Shown: one piece after another, positions 8,042 through 15,510 of the stretch
Numbering within the stretch: position 1 is the first letter of the stretch
Layout: each line of letters begins with the position of its first letter
NCBI GenBank assembly: GCA_038884455.1
Contig: JAWABU010000018.1
Span: 1-33,900 of the forward strand
Length of the DNA stretch: 33,900 bases
Direction: 5' to 3'
From: Candidatus Thermoplasmatota archaeon
Lineage (GTDB): Archaea; Thermoplasmatota; E2; DHVEG-1
Program-made: the position numbers and the translations under genes
Notes under the pieces: generated by a model
What the model was told of the DNA's origin: nothing
Databases searched by the model: none
Seen by the model: only the letters and a program-made list of their open reading frames with translations

Positions 8042-8806
8042 ATGATCACGATCGTTTGTGCAAAGCAAGTTGTTGATGTTTCAGAGATAAAAATTGATCC
8101 TCATACTAAAAAACCGATATTGCAAGGATTATCAAAAAAAATTAGCGATATCGATAAAAATGCTCTTGAGGAAGCAATTAAAATTAAAGAAAAAAATGGT
8201 GGAAAAATAATCGTACTTTGTGTTGGTTCACCAGATGCAAAAGAACGGCTAAAAGAACTGCTTGCTATGGGTGCTGATGAAGCTGTTTTAATTCCATTTG
8301 AAGAAACCTTTGATTATCACATGGTTGCGCAGCTTCTTGCAGGAGCAGTAAAAAAACTTGGTTCTTTTGATTTGATCCTCTGTGGGGAAGCATCAATAGA
8401 TTTGTTTTCAGGACAAATAGGACCACGGTTAGCTGGAATTCTCAATATTCCACAGATTACCTATGCCCAAAAAATCACCACTGAAAAAAACAAAGTAACT
8501 GCTGAACGCAATATGGGAGAAAACATTGTTATCACCGAATCTTCATATCCTGTGGTTATAACAGTAACAAAAGAAATTAACACACCGCGGTTACCGAGTC
8601 TTATGCAGATTTTGGGTTCTGCACAGAAACCGATTCATGAATGGAATCCTCAGTCACTACTCCAAGAAAAACCGGTATTAACCACTAAAGTTGTTGAACT
8701 TTCAGGAATCTCTATGCATCGAAAGAATATCATCTTTAAAGATGACCTTGATCAATCCGTCCACAAGCTTGTTGACTGTCTGATCCATGAAGGAGTGCTG
8801 AGGTGA
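8042..8806 (+). CDS. etfB: Electron transfer flavoprotein beta subunit
   Basis: The small ETF subunit (254 residues) binds AMP or a second FAD and pairs with EtfA to carry electrons from acyl-CoA dehydrogenases. It opens with ITIVCAKQVVDVSEIKID. The conserved region near 110-130 reads LILCGEASIDLFSGQIGPRLA. The signature later in the protein is TVTKEINTPRLPSLMQI. The recognition loop and C-terminal arm that contact the dehydrogenase lie at about 190-240. AGGAGGAT 7 bases before the ATG is a strong ribosome binding site. The stop overlaps the GAGGTGA binding site of etfA, so the two are probably co-translated. Whether this ETF is bifurcating cannot be decided by eye. Confidence 0.92.
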   Translation: MITIVCAKQVVDVSEIKIDPHTKKPILQGLSKKISDIDKNALEEAIKIKEKNGGKIIVLCVGSPDAKERLKELLAMGADEAVLIPFEETFDYHMVAQLLAGAVKKLGSFDLILCGEASIDLFSGQIGPRLAGILNIPQITYAQKITTEKNKVTAERNMGENIVITESSYPVVITVTKEINTPRLPSLMQILGSAQKPIHEWNPQSLLQEKPVLTTKVVELSGISMHRKNIIFKDDLDQSVHKLVDCLIHEGVLR

Positions 8807-8813
8807 ATTCCCT

Positions 8814-9770
8814 ATGGTATTAGTATACAGTGACGATCATACAATGATGCTTGAACTGCTCGGAAAAGCATCTGAACTCGCACAAATTCTTCACAAAAAA
8901 GTCTACGCAGTACTTATTGGTAAACGCAATGAACACCATGCTGATACCTATGGTAAACATGGTGCTGATAAGATACTTCTTGTAGATTCACCTCTTGATA
9001 CTTTTAAAGCTGAAGAATACACAGAGATCCTTGAACACATCATCCGAGAACATGAAATAGAACTAGTTATGATCGGATCAAACAAAAACGGAAAAGAACT
9101 AGCACCTCGTCTCGCAGCAAAACTGAATACCGGATGTGTCACAGATTGCACAAATATATCAGTGAACAATGGAAAGATAACAGTGCAACGAACTATTTAT
9201 AGTGGAAATGCAGTGGCAGTTGAAGAATTCATGAAAACACCAGCTCTAGTTACCATCCCGCCAAAAACTTTTACGATACAAGCAAAAAATCCAAAACATC
9301 AGAGTGAACTGTTGAAAAAATCTATCTCAATTCAACCCTCGTCATCAAAAATTCTGAATATACAAGCAACAAAAACTGAAGGTGTTTCAGTTGAAGATGC
9401 AGATATTATTGTTTCATGTGGACGCGGGATAAAAAAGAAAGAAGATATCCAACTCATCAACGAACTCGCAGAAACATTAAAAGGAAAAACAATTGGCTGC
9501 TCCCGACCAATCGCTGCTGATTTAAAATGGTTATCTGAAGATCACTGGATTGGTTTGTCAGGACATAAAGTAAAACCAAAATTATATATTGCAACCGGTA
9601 TCTCTGGTCAAATTCAACATATTGCAGGTATGCGAGATTCTGGTATTGTTGTTGCTATCAATAAAGATCCCGAGGCTTTAATTTTTAGATCAGCGGATTA
9701 TGGAATTGTTGGTGATCTGTACGAAGTTATACCAAAGCTTACTCAAGCGATTAAAGAGAAAATGAAATAA
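8814..9770 (+). CDS. etfA: Electron transfer flavoprotein alpha subunit
   Basis: The large ETF subunit (318 residues) holds the electron-carrying FAD. The N-terminal alpha/beta domain runs to about 185. The C-terminal FAD domain has the expected order: IIVSCGRGIKKKEDI, GCSRPIAAD, GLSGHKVKPKLYIATGISG, QHIAGMRDSGIVVAINKDP, and GIVGDLYEVIPKL at the end. All are characteristic of functional EtfA. The GAGGTGA of its binding site includes the TGA stop of etfB (spacing 8). It lies in the same transcript direction as the acyl-CoA dehydrogenase and the downstream DUF6125-like gene, which starts 13 bases after it. Confidence 0.93.
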   Translation: MVLVYSDDHTMMLELLGKASELAQILHKKVYAVLIGKRNEHHADTYGKHGADKILLVDSPLDTFKAEEYTEILEHIIREHEIELVMIGSNKNGKELAPRLAAKLNTGCVTDCTNISVNNGKITVQRTIYSGNAVAVEEFMKTPALVTIPPKTFTIQAKNPKHQSELLKKSISIQPSSSKILNIQATKTEGVSVEDADIIVSCGRGIKKKEDIQLINELAETLKGKTIGCSRPIAADLKWLSEDHWIGLSGHKVKPKLYIATGISGQIQHIAGMRDSGIVVAINKDPEALIFRSADYGIVGDLYEVIPKLTQAIKEKMK

Positions 9771-9783
9771 ATACCCAAAAAAT

Positions 9784-10305
9784 ATGACGAGAAAAAACGA
9801 TGTAAAGAAACTCTTGGATATCCCAAACGAAAAAATCCCTGATTTTATTTTTTTACATCTGAGAAACCTATGGGCAGTAGATGGACTATACTATCTCGGT
9901 ATCGAAGAAAAATGGGGAACAGCCGAGGCGACAACAATTGACGAGCATGTCTGGAAAGTTATGGGAAAAATAGAAGCGCGAAAACTCAAAGAATTTTTCC
10001 ACCTTCAAGGATCTGATGTGAAATCAATGATGCATGCATTACAGTATTCTAGTTGGGCATTAGATCTAGAAGACAAAGAAATTATCATCGAGGAAAATAG
10101 AGCAGTTATTCGAAATACGTACTGTCGTGTACAGACGACTCGTTTAAAAAAAGGATTATCTGAATTTGCATGTAAACCGGTACGACTCGGTTTTCTGAAA
10201 GCATTTGCTGCCGAATTTAATCCAAATATCAAAGTTACCTGCACGATATGTCCACCAGACATTCACCCTCAGAATTTGTGGTGTGAATGGGAGTTTCGCC
10301 TTTAA
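9784..10305 (+). CDS. DUF6125-like protein (ATC-hydrolase-like fold?)
   Basis: A 173-residue soluble protein. It opens with a helical part containing FIFLHLRNLWAVDGLYYLGIEEKWG. The C-terminal half carries several cysteines: TYCRVQTTR, FACKPVRL, TCTICPPDIHP and LWCEWEF. That layout resembles the archaeal DUF6125 family, distantly like L-2-amino-thiazoline-4-carboxylate hydrolase-type proteins. The assignment is from memory of the pattern and is tentative. Its role is unknown, though the cysteines could bind a metal or cofactor. It begins 13 bases after etfA and is followed after 50 bases by the AbfD/HpaB-family gene. It is therefore probably co-transcribed with both and may assist or regulate that pathway. 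No ribosome binding site is visible before its ATG. Confidence 0.7.
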   Translation: MTRKNDVKKLLDIPNEKIPDFIFLHLRNLWAVDGLYYLGIEEKWGTAEATTIDEHVWKVMGKIEARKLKEFFHLQGSDVKSMMHALQYSSWALDLEDKEIIIEENRAVIRNTYCRVQTTRLKKGLSEFACKPVRLGFLKAFAAEFNPNIKVTCTICPPDIHPQNLWCEWEFRL

Positions 10306-10355
10306 AAATAACTATATGAAGTATCGTTATTGCTAATATCTGGAGAAAAGAAGCT

Positions 10356-11813
10356 ATGAAAACGGGAGAAGAGTATAAAGAAACGTTACGGTCGATGCGA
10401 CCGAATATATATAAGTTTGGTGAGCTGATTACTGATGTTACCACACATCCTGCGACGAAACGAACAATTGAGGGGCATGCCCAAATTTTTGATGCCCAAC
10501 ATAAACCTGAATATCAGGATATTCTGACAAAAAAATCTTCATTGATCAACGAACGGATTTCTCGATATTTATCGATCGTTGAAACTGCGGATGATATGTA
10601 TGCAAATGTTCGAATGAAACGGCTGATGTTTAACTTAACAGGTACATGTACCGGAGGTCGTTGTGTTGGTTTTACTGCAATCAACGCCATGTGGGCAGCA
10701 ACATATGATCTTGATTTAGAATTTCACACAGAGTATCATAAACGATTAAAAAAATGGCTTATCGATGCACAGAAACGAGATATCACAGTGTCTGGTGCAT
10801 TAACTGATCCAAAAGGAGATCGATCAAAATCTCCATCACAGCAACATGATCCAGATATGAATCTGCATATCGTCGAAGAAAAAAAAGATGGAATCATTGT
10901 TCGCGGAGCAAAAGTGATGATCTGTGGTGTTGCAGCTTCAAATGAAATTTTTGTCATGCCTGGAGCAGGATATAAAGAAGAGGACAAAGCCTATGCAATT
11001 TCTTTTGTAATTCCAAGAGATTGCAAGAATTTGACAATTATCGAAACTCGACGGCCAAGTGATACCCGTGAACAAGAATGCGGGTTTGATATCCCTGTAG
11101 ATATCGGAGGAATTACGCAGGCGTATCTTTTATTTGATGATGTATTTGTGCCAAAAGAACGTATTTTTATGTGCCAAGAATATCCATATTCATCAAAAGC
11201 AGTGGTACATTTCATCGCAATGTACCGAGCGGCGATCGGTGGCTGCGTTGCTGGTCAGGGTGATGTTATGATCGGTGCTGCTGCATTAATCGCTCGTGCT
11301 AATGGATTATCAGAAAAAGTTTTTCGAGATAAGATAACCCAGATGAGTATCAACAACGAAACAACATTTGGTATGGGAATTGCTGCATCTGCATTAGGAA
11401 CACGACATCCCTCAGGTGTCTGGTTTCCTCATACTCTTCTTTCAAATGTCAATAAAGTCCATGTCGCTACCTTACCCTATGAAACAAAACGCCTCGTTCA
11501 GGAAATCGCCGGTGGTATCGGAGAAACCGGATGTCTTCCATCATGTCAAGATATTCATGATCCCAAGTATGGAACCTTATTACAAAAATATTTAAAGGCA
11601 TCTTGTTCAGGAGAGACCCGTGCGAAAATCAGCCGTCTTATTGAATGGCTAACCATTGGTGCTGGTGTTCCTGGATGTATGCATGGAGGAGGATCTCCGG
11701 CTAGCGCAAAATTGATTATCAACGCACAAACCGATATCCAACACTATATTGCATTGGCGAAACGACTTGCACACATTACCGAAGACATTCAAGTAGAACA
11801 GAAAAAGAAATAA
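10356..11813 (+). CDS. 4-hydroxybutyryl-CoA dehydratase / HpaB-family flavoprotein, atypical active site
   Basis: A 485-residue member of the flavoprotein family that contains 4-hydroxyphenylacetate 3-hydroxylase (HpaB) and 4-hydroxybutyryl-CoA dehydratase (AbfD). The FAD-contact region at about 145-160 reads GALTDPKGDRSKSP. The C-terminal domain has GGCVAGQGDVMIGAAALIA (295-313) and CMHGGGSPASAKLII (441-455). AbfD of Clostridium aminobutyricum binds a 4Fe-4S cluster through C99, C103, H292 and C299. Here C98, C103 (CTGGRC) and C297 are present, but the residue 7 before C297 is Y290, not His. Residues corresponding to Y296 and K300 are Ile and Val. The family is sure; 4-hydroxybutyryl-CoA dehydration is not. 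It follows etfBA and the DUF6125-like gene, with GGAG as binding site 11 bases before the ATG. Confidence 0.85.
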   Translation: MKTGEEYKETLRSMRPNIYKFGELITDVTTHPATKRTIEGHAQIFDAQHKPEYQDILTKKSSLINERISRYLSIVETADDMYANVRMKRLMFNLTGTCTGGRCVGFTAINAMWAATYDLDLEFHTEYHKRLKKWLIDAQKRDITVSGALTDPKGDRSKSPSQQHDPDMNLHIVEEKKDGIIVRGAKVMICGVAASNEIFVMPGAGYKEEDKAYAISFVIPRDCKNLTIIETRRPSDTREQECGFDIPVDIGGITQAYLLFDDVFVPKERIFMCQEYPYSSKAVVHFIAMYRAAIGGCVAGQGDVMIGAAALIARANGLSEKVFRDKITQMSINNETTFGMGIAASALGTRHPSGVWFPHTLLSNVNKVHVATLPYETKRLVQEIAGGIGETGCLPSCQDIHDPKYGTLLQKYLKASCSGETRAKISRLIEWLTIGAGVPGCMHGGGSPASAKLIINAQTDIQHYIALAKRLAHITEDIQVEQKKK

Positions 11814-11952
11814 CGTAGTATGTCTAAGAAATTTGTCTTTTTGCCATGTCAACTTAAAGAATTTGAGCAGAACATCTCCACCGGGAGATAAACCTCATAA
11901 CTATGTTGTTACGTTCATGATCTTTGCTAGTTTTATAGAAACTTTTTTAAAG

Positions 11953-11972
11953 CAATACTTGTACCAGTATTG
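11953..11972. repeat. Inverted repeat CAATACT-N6-AGTATTG
   Basis: A perfect 7-base inverted repeat with a 6-base spacer (TGTACC). A third half-site-like CAATACG follows at once (11974-11980). It lies about 145 bases upstream of the TATA box of the PKD-protein gene. It could be an operator or an RNA hairpin. Confidence 0.4.
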
Positions 11973-12010
11973 TCAATACGTATGTGGGGAGAACAATTTT
12001 CAGGCAAGAA

Positions 12011-12040
12011 TTGTACAGAACCATGGTATGAACTGTACAA
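12011..12040. promoter_or_regulatory. Inverted repeat TTGTACAG-N14-CTGTACAA
   Basis: A perfect 8-base inverted repeat around a 14-base centre that itself contains the palindrome ACCATGGT. It sits about 77 bases upstream of the TATA box at 12117, a plausible position for an activator or repressor site. Confidence 0.4.
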
Positions 12041-12116
12041 CATCACCTAAATATAATCTCCGACAAAAAGGAGATTATGACGGAGCTTAAGTGGTATGGT
12101 ACATCAAGGCAAAAGG

Positions 12117-12125
12117 TATATAAAG
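12117..12125 (+). promoter_or_regulatory. TATA box for the PKD-protein gene
   Basis: TATATAAAG about 57 bases before the ATG at 12182 predicts a start near 12147. It lies downstream of the alternative ATG at 12077, which argues against that longer start. TTGGGGGAAAATAAG gives the ribosome binding site. Confidence 0.5.
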
Positions 12126-12181
12126 TTATAAAGATAGATATATATAATGATTTGAATAAATATATGTTGGGGGAAAATAAG

Positions 12182-14362
12182 ATGGGTGACACCGCACATC
12201 TATATAAAATAAGAAATTTTATATCTCATACAACAAAACTTACCACTTTCTTTTTAATAGCACTCTTCTTTTGTAACATCTTGATACCCTCGGTAGCTGC
12301 ACTAGCATTTCATCAAGCTCAAAAAGCTCCAGCCGCCTCTTCAATATATACCGGAACGGGGATGCAGCCACCAATAGCACGTATCATCGTTACACCAGGA
12401 ACGCAAGGATCCATTAATCAACTTTTTACCTTTGATGCATCAACATCAACCCAAGGATATGTACTGCACAATAATCTTTTAACCAGTGAATCACTCAATA
12501 ATCATGTCAGTTATTCACGACCTATTCAATCACTTCAACAGATGTCAATCCCACTCGCACACGATATTGTATTGAACATGCCTCATGATATTTTCTCTAT
12601 TGAGCAGAAAAACAGTGATGAAACCATCGCTGAAAAAACAGAGTTTACCAAAAAAACACCATCATCATTTGACGAAACACAATCATCAATAAATCAAGAA
12701 AATAGTATCAACCCCGTAGTTGCATCAACGAACGAACAAAACCAAGAAACTCTCCAAAGATTAGAGCCAGAAAACACAAATAACCACGTATCTACCGAAC
12801 CACTTCTTGGAGAATCACCCTCGCAAGAATCTGACGAAATCGAAGAATCAACACCGCAAGAATCATACCCAACGCAACTAGAAACACCACCTGAAACAGG
12901 ACAACTCTCAGACGAACAACTAGACATCATCGCGCCTGAACCAGAACAAAATCCTGCAGAAAACCAGCCACCTCAATCAACCTCAGCAAACATCTACCAT
13001 TGGGATTTCGGCGATGGAACAACCGCAACGGGAATGATTGTCACCCATCAATATACTGACTATGGATACTATACTGTTCTGTTAACCTTTACCGACGTAA
13101 ATGGATTAACCGATACCGAAACTGTTCTCATAACAATTATGCCTGAAAAACCAACACTTTTCGGTACATTTACTGATCATGGTTTCAAACTCTACTGGGA
13201 TGAAAATTCGGCAGAAAACCTCTATTATAATATTTACAAAGATTCAACCTACATCGGTTATACCACGGGAACACAGTTTTATATAACAACCATAGACAAT
13301 GCTTTCTATCAAATAACCGCCGCTGTGGAATGCTCAGATGGTACACTTGAAAGTGAAAAATCGAATGGAATCCACGTAACCATGCAGAGAACTCTTTTTT
13401 CACCGGTTGCTATTATCTCAGAATCATCAACCTTTGGATTCCAAGGAAAACCCATACTTTTTGATGGGTCAGAGAGTTATTCTCCAAATGGAGAAATAAT
13501 AAGATATCAATGGATGTTTGGAGATGGAACCACAGGTTTCGGAAAATATCTTTATCACACGTATTCCAAAAAAGGAAACTACACTGTTTCTTTAACTGTT
13601 ACTGATGAGTATAATCAAACCGATACAACAAGTATTTTGATACTCGTAGTAAAACCAAATATTCCCCCAATTGCACTATTTACTGCCGAACCGATTCATG
13701 CAACCGCTGGAGAGGATATCACTTTTGATGCAAGTGCAAGTTTCGATCCTGATGGAACAATCATATCATGGATGTGGGATTTTGGAGATACCACAACAGG
13801 ATCTGGAAAAAAGATTAATCATAGTTATTCCACAGCTGGAAATTATATTGTAACACTGACTGTGATGGATAATGATAAATCAGCTCATTCAAACACGACC
13901 CTCATCATTGTTACTGATGCGAAAAATACAAACAATCCAGAAGTAAGTATTAAAAATCCAAAACCAGGATCATATATTCTAACTATAAGAGCACCAAATT
14001 CTGCAGGTTTGGTCAGCTACAGTATTGACTGGGGTGTCCAAGGACTAAATCCAAAAAGAACACCTTTTTTTGATCCAGAAACACAAGTGTCAGCATCGTA
14101 TACGTATACACAATCAGGAACCTATCATATTACAGTTATTGCATATGATGAAAACCATCAAGCATCGTTACCAACAACAATCGAAATAATCGTTAATCTA
14201 GAAGAAAATCAAAATCATCAGCAAGCAATGGCAACAAACGTTGACATCGAAGATACAGTCCAAGGAAATGTTTCTATATCGATAGTTATTGTATTTGGAG
14301 TAGTTGCAGTAAGCCTTACAATACTCTCTGTTTTCCGACAGAAAAAAAAGAATAAGTTATAA
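12182..14362 (+). CDS. Membrane-anchored surface protein with PKD domains
   Basis: A 726-residue exported protein. An N-terminal signal/anchor (about 15-40, TTFFLIALFFCNILIPSVAA) is followed by a PKD domain whose first strands (FTFDASTST, about 83-91) are parted from the rest (YHWDFGDGTTATG, from about 271) by some 175 residues of E/Q/N/S/T/P-rich low-complexity sequence. Next come an FN3-like domain (about 320-400), PKD domains near 405-495 (MFGDGTTGFG) and 495-580 (WDFGDTTTGSG), and an Ig-like domain to about 680. A C-terminal membrane helix (VSISIVIVFGVVAVSLTILSV) ends in the cytosolic tail RQKKKNKL. It should display an extended adhesive or scaffold stalk outside the cell. It lacks the shared C-terminal domain of the other secreted proteins. 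The ATG at 12182 is chosen for its promoter and G-rich binding site. Confidence 0.85.
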   Translation: MGDTAHLYKIRNFISHTTKLTTFFLIALFFCNILIPSVAALAFHQAQKAPAASSIYTGTGMQPPIARIIVTPGTQGSINQLFTFDASTSTQGYVLHNNLLTSESLNNHVSYSRPIQSLQQMSIPLAHDIVLNMPHDIFSIEQKNSDETIAEKTEFTKKTPSSFDETQSSINQENSINPVVASTNEQNQETLQRLEPENTNNHVSTEPLLGESPSQESDEIEESTPQESYPTQLETPPETGQLSDEQLDIIAPEPEQNPAENQPPQSTSANIYHWDFGDGTTATGMIVTHQYTDYGYYTVLLTFTDVNGLTDTETVLITIMPEKPTLFGTFTDHGFKLYWDENSAENLYYNIYKDSTYIGYTTGTQFYITTIDNAFYQITAAVECSDGTLESEKSNGIHVTMQRTLFSPVAIISESSTFGFQGKPILFDGSESYSPNGEIIRYQWMFGDGTTGFGKYLYHTYSKKGNYTVSLTVTDEYNQTDTTSILILVVKPNIPPIALFTAEPIHATAGEDITFDASASFDPDGTIISWMWDFGDTTTGSGKKINHSYSTAGNYIVTLTVMDNDKSAHSNTTLIIVTDAKNTNNPEVSIKNPKPGSYILTIRAPNSAGLVSYSIDWGVQGLNPKRTPFFDPETQVSASYTYTQSGTYHITVIAYDENHQASLPTTIEIIVNLEENQNHQQAMATNVDIEDTVQGNVSISIVIVFGVVAVSLTILSVFRQKKKNKL

Positions 14363-14424
14363 CTTATTTTTATTATGTTATGTTCAAAAAATTAATTCTT
14401 AGTGTATAAAATCATACTACAATT

Positions 14425-15195
14425 TTACCTGTCATTATCATCGTTCAATTTACCCTTGTGCGTAATTTGGAAACCATCCCAAACATCTAAAAATTTCTCC
14501 ATTATCAAATGAAATCTGTATTTTTTTAAAAAAGCAATGATAGTAGGCTCATCGACTAAAGAATACCCTTTGCTTGTCAATGTTGGAGTTGAAATAATAT
14601 TTGCATGAACTAACTTATTTAAATGATATGAAAGAAGTTGTGCAGAAATATTAAGATGTTGCTGAAGCTCGTTATATTTTGCACTTCGATGGATCAATAG
14701 ATATATCACAATTTTCATCGGTATTTTTTGTCGGAGTAAAGAAATCAGCATTCTTTCTTGTTTATTGACGCCAGTGTCAGAAATATAATAATATTTTAAA
14801 TAATTATTTTCATCTCGAATAGAATAGATCATTTTCGCTTTTTCCATATATCTTAAATGATAATCTGCTAAAGAAACCCGAATATTCAATATTTCTGCGA
14901 TTCTACTGAGATGTAATCCTGGATTTTCATTAATGAGAGTATAAATCTGATTTCGAATATCGCCGGTTCTTCTATATTGTATTCCCTGTTCTCTTTTTGT
15001 TGCATAATATTTTTTATATCCTGCTTCATCAACTCCTTTAATTTCATTAATTTCTTCTAATATCTGTGTATGATGCTCAATAATAGGAACGCTTAGACCG
15101 GTCAATTCAGCGATTTTGTGAAGATATATCCCAGGATTTCTAATGATTAGATTAAATATCTTTTTTTGGATTTCATGTTCATATTGGTTTGTCAT
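14425..15195 (-). CDS. Transcription regulator with three winged-helix domains
   Basis: A 256-residue cytosolic protein built of three consecutive ArsR/MarR-like winged-helix units. Unit 1 (about 5-70) has NPGIYLHKIAELTGLS. Unit 2 (about 80-145) has NPGLHLSRIAEILNIR. Unit 3 (about 150-225) has IHRSAKYNELQQHLNIS and LLSYHLNKLVHANII. Each shows a recognition helix followed by a wing (KYYATKR, LKYYYIS, SKGYSL). Multi-winged-helix regulators of this kind are common in archaea and are presumed repressors or activators. The ATG overlaps the stop region of the small membrane protein upstream (4-base gap), and both follow the PQQ propeller gene. The three probably form one transcript, and the regulator may control the surface-protein locus. 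That role is inference. Confidence 0.85.
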   Translation of the reverse strand: MTNQYEHEIQKKIFNLIIRNPGIYLHKIAELTGLSVPIIEHHTQILEEINEIKGVDEAGYKKYYATKREQGIQYRRTGDIRNQIYTLINENPGLHLSRIAEILNIRVSLADYHLRYMEKAKMIYSIRDENNYLKYYYISDTGVNKQERMLISLLRQKIPMKIVIYLLIHRSAKYNELQQHLNISAQLLSYHLNKLVHANIISTPTLTSKGYSLVDEPTIIAFLKKYRFHLIMEKFLDVWDGFQITHKGKLNDDNDR

Positions 15196-15199
15196 AAGA

Positions 15200-15469
15200 T
15201 TATCTCTTTAACGTAGCTAGAAATAAAAGTAATAAAACACAAAGATCAAGCAAGCCATTATCGAAATACGGTTCAATTATTGAAAAAATTAAAATGTTAA
15301 AATAACGGAATGTTACTATTATTCCTTTTATTAAAAATATAAAAAAAACACCAGAAATAAATAATAATTTTTCATTTCTATATTTTCGAAAACAAACTAC
15401 AGAAAGAGCTAATAAACCTATAGAAAAGGTCGTAATACATGCTCCTAAAATCAAATTTGTAAAATCCAT
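15200..15469 (-). CDS. Small membrane protein with three helices
   Basis: An 89-residue, very hydrophobic protein with three predicted membrane helices: LILGACITTFSIGLLALSVV (about 6-25), LFISGVFFIFLIKGIIVTF (about 35-53) and a C-terminal LLDLCVLLLLFLATLK (about 73-88). A basic loop FRKYRNEK joins the first two. Similar small proteins (for instance DUF7521-type) occur beside winged-helix regulators in other archaea, but my identification is tentative. GAGGAGAGG lies 6 bases before the ATG. It is followed after only 4 bases by the triple winged-helix regulator, so the two may work as a pair, with the membrane protein sensing or holding the regulator. Confidence 0.7.
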   Translation of the reverse strand: MDFTNLILGACITTFSIGLLALSVVCFRKYRNEKLLFISGVFFIFLIKGIIVTFRYFNILIFSIIEPYFDNGLLDLCVLLLLFLATLKR

Positions 15470-15510
15470 TTTTTCCTCTCCTCATTTTTTATATAACATA
15501 ATTGTAAGTA

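Larger units (their letters stand above)
11814..12181. other. Intergenic region with several inverted repeats
   Basis: These 368 bases lie between the AbfD/HpaB-family gene and the PKD gene. They hold a short hairpin (TCTCC-ACC-GGGAGA, near 11875-11888), two stronger inverted repeats listed separately, and a promoter near 12117. A weak open frame from 11833 to 12090 starts with TTG, has no ribosome binding site and no family features, so it is not called. Confidence 0.5.

Noticed and set aside
10356-11813. Naming the gene abfD and inferring a 4-hydroxybutyrate CO2-fixation cycle
   Set aside because: The expected His ligand and other active-site residues are replaced, and no 4-hydroxybutyryl-CoA synthetase or carboxylase genes are in the window.
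11833-12090. 85-codon plus-strand frame between the AbfD-like and PKD genes
   Set aside because: It starts with TTG, has no ribosome binding site or recognisable domain, and overlaps the inverted repeats of a regulatory region.
12077-12181. Longer start for the PKD protein at ATG 12077
   Set aside because: A TATA box (12117-12125) lies downstream of that ATG, the extra residues look unlike a signal peptide, and the ATG at 12182 has a G-rich binding site.
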